Shown: piece after piece, positions 22,763-33,885 of the stretch
How the letters are laid out: the number at the start of each line of letters is the position of its first letter
Numbering within the stretch: the first letter of the stretch is position 1
Assembly (NCBI RefSeq): GCF_963678635.1
Contig: NC_087064.1
Coordinates: forward strand, 28,190,189 to 28,250,188
Origin: Symsagittifera roscoffensis
Lineage: Eukaryota; Xenacoelomorpha; Acoela; Convolutidae
Direction of reading: 5' to 3'
DNA: 60,000 nucleotides
Position numbers and translations under genes: made by a program
Notes under the pieces: generated by a model
What the model saw: the letters and a program-made list of their open reading frames with translations, nothing else
Database searches by the model: none
What the model was told of the DNA's origin: nothing

Positions 22763-25359
22763 CGTGGGCTAAAAAGATGGTTGTTCTGAGACCGGAAATT
22801 AGTAGTATGTGATTTTGCTCTATAATTTGTACATATGTCTCGTCTACATTTGGTTGTTGTGCTACAATGCGGGTAACTGGACTTTGTGGGTACCTATGAA
22901 TTGTTGAGATGTGCTCTGTTAGAGATATTTTTCTGTAATTTTGTGGTACTAAAGATAATGGATGGTTATTTTGTAAGGTATGTAATTGTGGTGCAGTAGG
23001 TGTTGTGTTTCGAGTGTCTTGTGAATTATGGTGAACTATCATATGTTTTGGGTGTAGTTGATATTTTTTTTGTATTCACTTATTTGAGCGTCTAAAAGTA
23101 TTTTGTTCAGTGAGGTTGAAAATATTCCAAAAAACCCTACGAAAAGTATGCGTGCTACACTTGCTTGTTTGTTTACTTGTGTGTGTACTGCGCATTTATT
23201 GTAAGCTCCTTTCAATAATGAAAAAAGAAATCTTAAAAGTAAACATTGCATATAATATAGTTAATCTTTCTAAGATGTAGTAGGGCCATCCTAGAAAGCC
23301 GAGTAATTAATTTTTTAGGTTTACAAAATCAAAAATATTGATGGGGTAAATATCTTGTGGACGGTATTTTTCACCGTTGAGATAAATGTATTCTTTCATA
23401 ACTTTAAAGTATCCACTGTAGTCTTTTGTGTAGATGGTTGAAAATCCTGCGGTTTCTGCAATGTTTCGTAAGTTTTGGTCGATGGATTGTCTCTGTATTG
23501 TGTCCATTTTTGTGAGGAGTTCTTGAAATTGTTGCGTGCGGATATGATGTTGTATGTCTGATCTGGAGTATATACCTATTGATTGCAGATCTATGTTTGT
23601 GTTTGTTACTAGCAATAGCTTCAATACTTTCTGGTGAAAATTTCTTTAATGGTGGCATACGTGTTGGGTATGGTGTGAGGATATAATTTTAATCTTCATC
23701 GGGATTGAACTGTACAACATTGTGGCTATTTTTAGATCCAAATGGGACGGCTGTATCCCAAAAATATGTCCTTCTAGAAAGCGTGTCAACAAAATGTACT
23801 TTATTTTTGTAGAATATGGGGAATCTTTTGTAACATCTTTTATCTTGAAATACATTTAATGGTGATAATTTTTTCGTACATATGTAATACCATAATAAAT
23901 TTCCTTCGTTTAATACTTCGTTAAGGTGTTTTAAATACTGCAAGGGCAAGTGATTGTAGGATTTGTGTTCGTTCAAGTTCACATAAAAGATGAAGGGTTT
24001 CTAGTTCTGATAGTGACATTTCTTGAAAAATTCTACTTATTGTGTAATCTAAGTCCATATCTAAGTGGATGTCATAGTGAAATGCGCCAAAACAAGTATT
24101 GTTCATGAGTGATAGTTCTTGTAAGCGGGTACTGATTTTGGCTTGTGGTCTAAGTTTTCCACCAGTTCTTCCTGCATTTTTTAGAAATGTTACTGGGATG
24201 TATGAGTTTTCGTCGTTTTTTGTAAAGTGATGTGTTAGATCTGGTACATTTAATTTATTAGATTTCTTGTGTTCATGTCAAATCTTTTTTTTATTCTACA
24301 AGGTTTTCTGAGTATTGTGTTTTTTAGAGTGGAGTATTATATTTGCAAGCGAGTTCTGTTTCTGGGTAGGTTTGAAAGCGTGTTAGTTCGTTTTCTCTAA
24401 TATTTTTGAAACATTGATTGTTTTGTCTAATTTTTTCAGGGTTTACTTCATCAAAAGGGATGGGTTCAATAAAATATTTTGATGAAATTTAATCATTCTT
24501 GCGTGTATTTTTGCAGCTTGAAATGTGGTACATGTTTCTTCGGGGAACCAAACAATTGTTGCTTGTGTTCTTGTTTTTGGATCGCAATATCCTTGGTAGT
24601 TTTTACAAGATAATCGGATTCATTGATAAAATATTATGTCATTTTTTAAATCTCGTGTTAATTGTATTTTTTCTAGTTGGATTTTCCAATCAAAAAACAC
24701 AATTTTTTGATATTCTTTTTTTTGTGTCAACTTTGCAATTAGAAGGGTTATTTTTTCCAATGTGTGGTATCCAATTTTTATCATGGAGATCATAAGTTAG
24801 TCGTCCATGTGCGCCGTGGAATGGGTATTTGTCATCTAATTTTATTTGACCTTGGTATCTTTCAAGTTCCGCTTGATGTGCAGAGTCTAGAAACTTAAAA
24901 TTTTTACTAATTTTTGATTTGTGTCTTTATCTGTTGTCAATTTTAACCGATTAGGTTCGTTTTTATAATATTCAGGGCTAAGATGTAAAAGTCTTTCTAT
25001 ATTACTTTGATAGAAAGATTCGTGATCAAGTCTATTTTTGTTTCCATTTGAGACTTTAGAACAATGTACTTTTTTCGCAGAGAATAATGCTGTAAACTTG
25101 TATAATGTTAATTTTGTAGCACTAGCTTTTGAATAAAGGGTCGCTACTATGTTTGTTGTTTCTATTTTTTTGGTTTAGATTCGCATCGAGTTACTTGATT
25201 TATGGCGTATTTATGTAGTGTTTTTTGTTCATTTACTTCACAATCATAGTCTGTGACTAATAAATCTTAAGGTTTTGTTCGAGGGGAAGGGTTCTTATGA
25301 TCTGTTGTTTCTGAAAAAACAAAGGGGTAGGGCTTGGAGAAAAATATTAGAAAATACAT
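22659..25359 (-). pseudogene. Long envelope-like gene (copy 2/3 boundary)
   Basis: It begins at the ATG at 25359 and shows the same blocks as the 10401-13101 copy: helix block 24106-23921, F-V-D-T-L block 23900-23689, I-Y-S block 23624-23307, two hydrophobic segments to about 23120, tail to 22659. It carries the same TAA before the first anchor (23307) and the same frame changes, so these breaks are ancestral to the 12.26-kb repeats. Confidence 0.5.
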
Positions 25360-25734
25360 TGTAGGATAGTCCTGAATAGGAAGTATAAAATGTAATGTAT
25401 CCAAGTGTATTTTTTGTAAATCTATCATATTTATAGATAATTTCTGTTGTGATAAATGGGGGAGGTAGTGATTGAGCTGTTATATTTGGTGGAGCTAAAG
25501 GGAGAGGTTGATGTTAAAATTTTTTAGTGTTAAATTGTCTTGTGTAAAGATTTGTATATTGTGTTCCTGTATGTCTTCATGAATGTCGTGTCTGTATTGT
25601 AATCTGTTGAGTGCCCAGTTATGTAATTTGTTACTGGCGAGGTGTTGTTGACCGAATAGCAGAGGAGGTGCTACGAATGTATTCCAATAAAATCGTAGGG
25701 GTGTTTTATTGGTTGAGTTTTCCTTATATCTATC

Positions 25735-26301
25735 GTCTAAACTTTCAGAGGAAATGATGTTGTAGAAATCTGACTTATTGAAGGGGTTGAAGGGAGTGAG
25801 AGGGTTTCTGGAATTGACAAAGATTTTTCTGATGAGATATCTATTGGTTCATATACCAAGTTTGGTTCACCTTGAGAGAAATTTTGTGTCATCCAATGTG
25901 GGAGATGCTGTGTTGAAGTTGGGGGGTTAAAGGGATTTTCACGAATTTGTTCGGATGTGGGGGTTGATCCTAAGTAGTCTGATGGTATATTTGGAGTGTT
26001 TTGTTGTGAGCTAGATTGTAATGGCGCGGGGGGGGGTACTTTGGTTTGTACTGCTAAAAAGATTTAAAGGATTCAGAGTTGGTGATGAGGGTATAATAAA
26101 TTGAACTCTGGGAGTTGTTAAATTTCTATTTCGTCTTGAATGTTTGATTTGTCTATTTATTGCAGGTGTATTTTGGTTTTGACTTGGTTGTCTTGTTCTA
26201 TTAAGGTCTTGTTGAGGGGTAGCGTATATATTATATACTGGTTCGTATTGTGGTTCGCTTAGGGATGCGTGGCGAACTACTGGTTCTAAAGGTTCTGACA
26301 A
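25735..26301 (-). pseudogene. P/Q/S/T-rich ORF, frameshifted (copy 3)
   Basis: The proline-encoding G/C run is 9 bases instead of 11. The 2-base loss shifts the frame after about residue 91 and the protein ends after 96 codons at 26011. The remaining sequence to about 25735 is otherwise like copies 1 and 2. Confidence 0.45.
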
Positions 26302-26485
26302 CAGTGAATGTCTTACTTCAAATGTATATGGATTTTCTTGAAATGAAATATGTGTTGATGATTAGGGATGGTTTGTCTGACTGGAGGTTGGTGTTGTTGG
26401 AGATTCCTGGGTTGTTGTAGTCGGTAGGGACTGTTGTGTGGGTTGTTGATTAACAATTTTGAAAGATTCTTTATATTTTTTTTAC

Positions 26486-26665
26486 CTATGAATGTTGATT
26501 ATATTCCTCTTCTATGAAAATGATTAAGATTAATGTTGCTAATGCAAAAGTTATTATTGCTTTTTTTATACATTTGCGTATTGTCAAAGTTAGGGAAATC
26601 AGGAATGTGAAAAATATTACTAAGAGAAGAAAAATGTCTTTTTTGTTAATTAGTTGTCTTAACAT
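26486..26665 (-). CDS. 59-codon two-helix ORF (copy 3)
   Basis: Intact, with the start codon touching the TAA stop of the upstream ORF, as in copies 1 and 2. Confidence 0.35.
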   Translation of the reverse strand: MLRQLINKKDIFLLLVIFFTFLISLTLTIRKCIKKAIITFALATLILIIFIEEEYNQHS

Positions 26666-27325
26666 TTAGATAGTTGTTGAAATATTATACCTTATGAGAT
26701 GGTCAAGTATTTTTGTAAAATTGAGGTAGGTTTTGTGGAGTGAATACAAAATTATGAAAAAATTGCAAAAAATTTCAAAGAGAAAGAGAAATAATTCGAA
26801 AGTATCTAAAGTGAAAAATATGATGATTTGAAAATAGATAGAAATGATTGAAAAACAATTTGAAGTTGTATTTTTTAGAAGACTGACTGATTCGGAAAGA
26901 AACACTTGAGAAATGGTTCGTTCTTGCCGAAATACTTTCATTTTTTGAGGCAAAGTTTGAGTGTGGTCGTACTGTTTATTGATTTTGACAAGTGGGTTGA
27001 ATATTGGCAATTTTTGGTGAAATGAAGTCTGGAGTTCTAGGAGTGAGCTTTCTGATTTTGTTTTTATTTATTGGATGATTGGGGGTATCTGAGAGTTATT
27101 CGTATTTTTTTAGGCTGATTTAAGGTTTTTCCTCAAGGGAATTTTAGAGTGTAAGTTGGGACAATATTGTTGTTTTCTGGTTTTATGTACCAGTTGATAG
27201 GGGAGGGTTTTAATATTTAGATTTTGTTCATTTCGGTTGTCAAATATGAGCGTGTTGCTGATTTTTGACCTGGAGGTCCTTTAGTTACAGTTATATATAT
27301 ATTTGAAGTTTGCAAAATGTCGGCT
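26666..27325 (-). pseudogene. Membrane-anchored remnant (copy 3)
   Basis: The open C-terminal 114 codons (27010-26666) have a single Gln-to-Lys change relative to copies 1 and 2; the upstream part carries the shared stops. Confidence 0.4.
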
Positions 27326-27492
27326 AAAAAGTGGTGTCAGAATGAGGTGATGTTTAGATAGCTTCTGATTGGCTAAAGGTGACCTAGTTGTTCAAGGGTT
27401 TCATTATTTATAATGAAAAAAAATTTGCTATATTACTGAAGGTTTAAAAATGTTAAATAATTTGAAAGAAGTTTTGGAAATTCAACATTTTT

Positions 27493-30405
27493 TTATATTT
27501 CAGATTGTGGAATGAAGACTTTGTAATCTTTTCGTGGTTGATTTCGAAGTCGTAAAGATTGTCGGTTTTGAGAGGTTTCTTTTTTTGCTCTGGTAAGAGT
27601 TTTTCTTTTAAATTTTGGTTTTTTCTTGGTTTTTGAGGTATCTATTTTTTTTTATTTCTCGGGATTTTTGTTGAGTATCTTTTGTTTCTAAGATTTGTGG
27701 TAAACAATTTGTATCAATTGTTTGTTTTTGATTATTGTCTGATTTGTTGTGGATTATAATTGTGTAAGTTCGCAACGTGCGTATTCTTTACGATAGTATG
27801 GGAAAAACATTGTTTCTGTTTTGAGCAATTTCATTTTTATTTGAGTCAATAAGTTTATATGTTACATCAGTGGGTTTGTCAATAATTTGAAATGGTCCTT
27901 TTCGGATTGGTTGTAAATTTTTAGATATTCCTTTTTGTATTACAAAGTTTGGGATTAAGACAAATGTTCCAAATTTTAAATTTGTAGCTGGTGTGAATCG
28001 TGAATTCATAGAGAATGAATATTTTGTCTTTGTAATCGTTTTTTGGCTACTTTTTGATAAACTTCATTGTTTTTTATCTCTGTTTAAAATCCCCGTGTGC
28101 CGGAGGCTAATTTCAAAGTTTGTGGGCGATGAAAATGATCTCCATCGTAAGTATGCAATGGTAGTTTATAACACATTGATTCTTTTGTGGGTTGGCAATA
28201 GCCTTGTGCGTTTTTTGAAGAAGTTGCTGTGAACATTATCGGTTTTCCTGGTTTTTGATTAAAAACTTTTTCATATGGCAATAGTCCTAAGGTTGTTGTT
28301 ATTTGTGAATTATCAGCTAAGGGGAATAGTGTTTTATCTTTTGACCTTTCGGTATATTTTGTGTCATTTCAATTTATGATACATCTGAGGTATTCTTGTA
28401 ATGAAAGGTTCATTCCTTCGATTAAACCATTAGTCCAAGGGGCATGAGATGTTCGTGGTTTGTGTTTGATGTTATATAGATGGCATAATGTAATTATTTC
28501 ATTATTGATGAACTCGGTGCCATTGTCTGTGACAAGGATTTCTGGTAATCCGAATTTCGCTATCCAGTGTTCATAAATTGTTGTATATGCATAATAGGCA
28601 TTGCAATGAGGTACTAGGTAAAGTGCTACGTAGTGTGTGAATGCGTCAACTATGACCATTTTATATGAGTTTCCTTCCGAAGAGGATGATATTGGTCCTT
28701 TTGTGTCAAATGATTTTCTGTGGTTAAAATATAAAGTTTGTCTTTAAAAATCCTATTTTTCTGCTATTTGTTTTGATGTGGGTATGGTTTATTTTTTTGA
28801 CATGTTTCTGATCCTGCATGTTTCTTGATTGGTTTATTTAATTGACATGTTTCTGATCCTGCATGTCTTTTGTGTTTAAGGAATGTGAATTGTGAAATGC
28901 TAGGAGGATCATACTTAGTGGTAAACATGGTACTTTAAACTCTGATGTTTAATATTCTAAAAATGTTTGTGTTCTCATTTATGGATGTAATATTAAGTTT
29001 TCTAAAGCATCTTAGAAGTGTTTTATTTCCTAAAATTGTGCTAGTTGCTCTTATGGGATTTGTTTTATAAATTTACCAAGATTTTAATTGCCTAATGACT
29101 GGGTCAAGATTTTGGTATTTTTGTCGTAGTTCAAGTGTTAATTTCTCTGTATTTGGTAGAAAGATATTTTCAATTTCTAACTTTGAGAGAAGTTTGTTAT
29201 CGAAATGGTCATGGAGGTTAAAAATTTGATTTATTGTGTAGTTCTGGAGGTCCTGATAAATTTATAATATCAGTTAAGTTTTCTCTTTCTATTGAAGGGA
29301 ATAGATTTGTCTTGTACATTTTTTGTTTGAATGGTTTTTGTTGTGTGTTGTTTTTGATCCTTGATGAATATGGTATTGGTTTAAATGTAGTTTAAATTTC
29401 CTAAGAGCTTCCTAAGAGGTCTACTTCATAATGATTGTTTTGGCAATCTAAATATAATGGAAAGTGTTGAAAGTTATTTATTTGTGTCTGATCAACCTCA
29501 GTTTTTACTGCATATTTGCTTTCTAGTCTTGGCGATGTTTCATCGTTTGCAAGAAAAAACTTAATATTTTGTGGTATTTCTACTGTTTTTTTTCTTGTTA
29601 ATAATTCAGGTGGTGAGTTTCTACTAAAAAAGTCTGGTAGTGCAAGATTTTTTCTTGCTTGTTAAACTATATGTAGGTTTGGGACTTTCATTAAAACTAA
29701 TTGAAATATGTAAAGTTTATGGTTTGGTTTTGATTTTTGTGTGAAAAAAAATTATAGGTTTATGGTCTGTAAAGAGAACTGTTGGATGTTTTGATCCATT
29801 CATATTCTGTGAGCGTGTATATTATAGCTGTGCATTTTCTCATAAGTGTAGAGAGTCTAAGTTCAGATTGTGTAAATAGTCTTGAGTTTGCTGAAATAAG
29901 ATTCATTTTATTTGTTCCACTGTGTGATTGTAGTAATGCTGCGCCGATGCCAAAACTTGAGGCGTCGCAGATGGCATAAGATGGTTGAACTGGATCTGGA
30001 ATGGTGTTTGATATGTGTTCAGTGTTATAACTTCTTCAAATCGTTTCTGATGTTCTGTCGTCAGTTCAAAATTTTTTTGCTGTCTAAGAATGTTATAAAA
30101 TAGTCTGAAAAACAGTTGCATTTTTCTGACGTATTTGCTTAAGAAGTTAAGCATTCCAAAAAATTCTTGGGTTTTCTTTTTGTTTGATGGAGGTTGCAGC
30201 TTTATGATTGCGTCTATGCGGGATTTCAATGGTGTGATCGTATTTCCTTTGATAATATGTCCTAAGAATTTTACACGGGTGAGAAAAAATGTGATTTATC
30301 TGTGGCTGCTTTCATGTTCTCTTTATGTGGTATTTGATGATATTTTTCTAAGACGTTAAACATTTCGTGCTTTGTCTGAGATTGTATGAAAACATCGTCT
30401 AAATA
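27493..30405 (-). pseudogene. Ty3/gypsy pol remnant with RT end, RNase H and integrase (copy 3)
   Basis: This is the longest pol remnant. From 30405 it has the RT catalytic motif Tyr-Leu-Asp-Asp (30405-30394), a V-L-E-K-Y segment, the RT thumb/connection with F-F-G-M-L-N-F-L-S-K-Y (30229-30040), then the RNase H D-A-S block (about 29970) and the rest as in copies 1 and 2. Sequence 5' of YLDD is replaced at 30406, so fingers, palm and protease are missing. Frameshifts lie in the connection and RNase H, and an 11-bp loss lies near 29245. Confidence 0.85.
28369..28712 (-). pseudogene. Integrase catalytic core (copy 3)
   Basis: All three catalytic acidic residues are present with the D-35-E spacing; it differs from copies 1 and 2 by Gln to Arg in the K-P-R-T-S segment, a state shared with the diverged copies further right, and stops at the same place. 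Confidence 0.8.
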
Positions 30406-30713
30406 TTACGTCAGTGAGCTCTTTTTTCCTGCTTGGTCTTGTTTCTAAAGCTCCTCTAGTGCCGCCCTCATAAAGTGAAACAGAACAGGCATCCACGGGT
30501 GCCCCTCTCCTATTCTCGGGGTGATTAATACCTGTGACAATAGTCTCTCTTTGACAAAGATTTGAAGTGGACGAAGATTACGTCAGTGAGCTCTTTGTCC
30601 TGCTTGGTATGTTTCTGCTCTTCTAGTGACGCCCCAACAAGTGAAACAGAACAGTCAATTGGCTAGAAAAAAACAAGCTGACCTTAAATGAAGATAAAAC
30701 AAAAACAATGACA
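30406..30713. repeat. Pol junction segment with an 80-bp direct repeat and a LINE stub
   Basis: TTACGTCAGTGAGCTC starts at 30406 and again at 30578. Each heads an approximately 80-bp related block ending in GTGAAACAGAACAG. The last about 60 bp (30655-30713) match the start of the LINE fragment at 39116 and stop at acaaaaacaatga, where envelope-like sequence begins. TTACGTCA also matches a CRE/ATF half-site variant, which may be coincidental. The origin of the doubled block is unresolved. Confidence 0.6.
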
Positions 30714-33210
30714 TGGGTACCTATGACTTGTTGAGATGTGCTCTGTTAGAGATATATTTCTGTAATTTCGTGGTACTAAAGATAATGGATGGTTATTTTG
30801 TAATGTATGTAATTGTGGTGCAGTAGGTGTTGTGTTTCGAGTGTCTTGTGAATTATGGTGAATTATCATATGTTTAGGGTGTAGTTGATATTTTTTTGTA
30901 ATCACTTATTTGAGCGTCTAAAAGTATTTTGTTCATTGAGGTTGAAAATATTCCAAAAAACGCTGCGAAAAGTATGCGTGCTACACTTGCTTGTTTGTTT
31001 ACTTGTGTGTGTACTGCGCATTTATTGTAAACTCCTTTCAATAATGAAAAGAGAAATCCAAAAAGTAAACATTGCATATAATATAGTTAATCTTTCTAAG
31101 ATGTAGTAGGGCCATCCTAGAAAGCCGAGTAATTCATTTTTTAGGTTTACAGTATTAAAAATATTGATGGGGTAAATATCTGGTGGATGGTAATTTTCAC
31201 CGTTGAGATAAATGTAATCTTTTATATCTTTAAAGTGTCCACTGTAGTCTTTTGTGTAGATGGTTGGAAATCCTGCGGTTTCTGCAATGTTTCGTAAATT
31301 TTGGTCGATGGATTGTCTCTGTATTGTGTCCATTTTTGTGAGGAGTTCTTGAAATTGTTGCGTGCGGATGTGATGTTGTATGTCCGATCTGGAGTAGATA
31401 CCTAATGATTGCATATCTATGTTTGTGTTTGTTTCTAGCAATAGCTTTAATACTTTCTGGTGAAAATTTCTTTAATGGTGGCATACGTGTTGGGTATGGT
31501 GTGAGGAGATAACATTTATCTTCATCGGGATTGAATTGTACAACATTGTGGCTATATTCAGATCGAAATGGGACGGCTGTATCCCAAAAATATGTTCTTC
31601 TAGAAAGCGTGTCAACAAAATAGACTTTATTTTTGTAAAGTATGGGGATTCTTTTGTAACATCTTTTATCTTCAAATACATATAATGGTGATAATTTTTT
31701 CGTACATGGATAATACCATAATATATTTCCTTCGTAGTCAATAAAAATTGATCTATTTCCTGACAAAAAATATCCTGCATAAGGAATTTTTAATACTGCA
31801 AGGGCAAGTGATTGTAGGATTTGTGTTCGTTCAAGTTCACATAAAAGATGAAAGGTTTCTAGTTCTGATAGTGACATTTCTTGAAAAATTCTACTTATTG
31901 TGTAATCTAATTCCATATCTAAGTGGATTTCATAGTGAATTGCGCCAAAACAAGTATTGTTCATAAGTGATAGTTCTTGTAACCGGGTACTGCTTTTGTC
32001 TTGTGGTCTAAGTTTTCCACCAGTTCTTCCTGCATTTCTTAGAAATGTTACTGGGATGTATAAGTTTTCGTCGTTTTTTGAAAGTGATGTGTTAGATCTG
32101 GTACATTTATTAGAAATCTTGTGTTCATGTCGAAACCTTTTTCTTATTCTACAAGAATTTCTGAGTATTGTGTTTTATAGAGTGGAGTATTATATTTGCA
32201 AGCGATTTCTGTTTCTGGGTAGGTTTGAAAGCGCGTTAGTTCGTTTTCTCTAATATTGATATTTTTGAAACATTGATTGTTTCGTCTAATTTTTTCAGAT
32301 TTTACTTCATCAAAAGAGATGGGTTCAATAAAATATTTTGATGAAATTTAATCATTCTTGCGTGTATTTTTGCACATTTGAAATGTGGTACATGTTTCTT
32401 CGGGGAACCAAACAATTGTTGCTTATGCTCTTGTTTTTGGATCGCAATATCCTTGGTAGTTTTTACAAGATAATCGGAATCTTTGATAAAATATTATGTC
32501 AATTTTTAAATCTCGTGTTAATTGTATTTTTCTAGTTGGATTTTTCAATAAAAAAACACAATTTTTTGATATCCTTTTTTTGTGTCAACTTTGCAATTAG
32601 AAGGGTTATTTATTCCAATGTGTGGTATCCAATTTTTATCATGGAGATCATAAGTTAGTCGTCCATATGCGCCGTGGAATGGGTATTTGTCATCTACTTT
32701 TATGTGACCTTGGTATCTTTCAAGTTCCGCTTGATGTGCAGAGTCTGGAAAACTTGAAACTTTACTAATTTTTATCTCTTGTCAATTTTAATCGATTAGG
32801 TTCGCTTTTATAATATTCAGGGCTAAGATGTAAAAGTCTTTCTATTTTACTTTGATAGAAAGATTCGTGATCAAGTCTATTTTTGTTTCCATTTGAGACT
32901 TTAGAACAATGTACTTTTTTCGCAGAGAATAATGCTGTAAACTTGTATAATGTTAATTTTGTAGCACTAGCTTTTGAATAAAGGGTCGCTACTATGTTTG
33001 TTGTTTCTATTTTTTTGGTTTAGATTCGCATCGAGTTACTTGATTTATGGCGTATTTATGTAGTGTTTTTTGTTCATTTACTTCACAATCCTAGTGTGTG
33101 ACTAATAAATCTTAAAGTCTTGTTCGAGGGGAAGGGTTTTTATGATCTGTTATTTCTGAAAAAAAACAAAGGGGATAGGGCTTGGAAGAGAAAAATATTA
33201 TAAAATACAT
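30684..33210 (-). pseudogene. Envelope-like gene, diverged copy with the longest open stretch
   Basis: From an ATG-like start at 33210 the same block order is seen. The central ectodomain is open for 244 codons (31964-31230, with the last part out of frame). The next frame (31441-31022) continues through the I-Y-S block and the first hydrophobic anchor without the nonsense change of the other copies. A second anchor and Thr/His/Pro tail follow (31077-30684) but the tail is cut near 30716. At least two frameshifts remain, near 31440 and 31030. Family not identified. Confidence 0.55.
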
Positions 33211-33639
33211 GTGTAGGATAGTCCTGAATAGGAATTATAAAATGTAATGTATCCAAGTGTCTTTTTTGTAAATCTATCATATTTATAGATAACTTCTGTT
33301 GTGATAAATGGGGGAGGTAATGATTGATTTGTTATATTTGGTGGAGCTAAAGGGAGAGGTTGATGTTAAAGTTATTTAATTTTACTGTTATTTCAAATTT
33401 AAGTGTTAAATTGTCTTGTGTAAAAATTTGTATATTGTGTTCCTGTATGTCTTCATGAATGTCGTGTCTGTATTGTAATCTGTTGAAGCCCAGTTATGTA
33501 ATCTGTTACTGGTGAGGTGTTGTTGACCGAATAGCGGAGGAGGTGCTACGAATGTATTCCAATCTAATCGTAGGGGTGTTTTATTGGTTGAGTTTTCCTT
33601 ATATCTATCGTCTAAACTTTCAGAGGAAATAATGTTTTA

Positions 33640-33885
33640 GATATTTGACTTATTGAAGGGGTTGAAGGGAGTGAGCGGGTTTCTGGTAGTGACAAAGATG
33701 TTTCTGATGAGATATCTGTTGGTTCATTTACCAATTTGGTTCACCATGAGTGAAATTTTGTGTCATCCAATGTGGGAGATGCTGCGTTGAAGTTGGGAGA
33801 ATATAGGGATTTTCACGAATTTGATCGGATGTGGGGGTTGATCCTAAGTAGTCTGATGGTATAATTTGAGTATTTTATTGTGAGC
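33640..33885 (-). pseudogene. P/Q/S/T-rich ORF remnant fused to integrase tail
   Basis: C-terminal part of the P/Q/S/T-rich region, joined at 33886 (tgagctttggtaag) to the integrase tail. About 1.6 kb present in copies 1-3, including both membrane ORFs, is missing at the join. Confidence 0.6.

Larger units (their letters stand above)
12258..24515. repeat. 12.26-kb tandem repeat, copy 2
   Basis: This is the second full period, offset 12257 from copy 1 up to about 18730 and 12258 afterwards because of one extra T. It holds the same modules in the same order and orientation. Copies 1 and 2 share the junction inside RNase H (5357 and 17614), so the 5.3-kb foreign segment was present before the unit duplicated. 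Confidence 0.95.
24516..29857. repeat. 12.26-kb repeat, partial copy 3
   Basis: This third copy matches copies 1 and 2 from the envelope-like region to the RNase H motif gagagtc ending at 29857. There it continues into genuine RT sequence, whereas copies 1 and 2 switch to unrelated DNA. It is 14 bp shorter than the same stretch of copy 1, including a 2-base loss in a G run near 26030 and an 11-base loss near 29245. Its RT continuation suggests it keeps the older structure. Confidence 0.9.
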
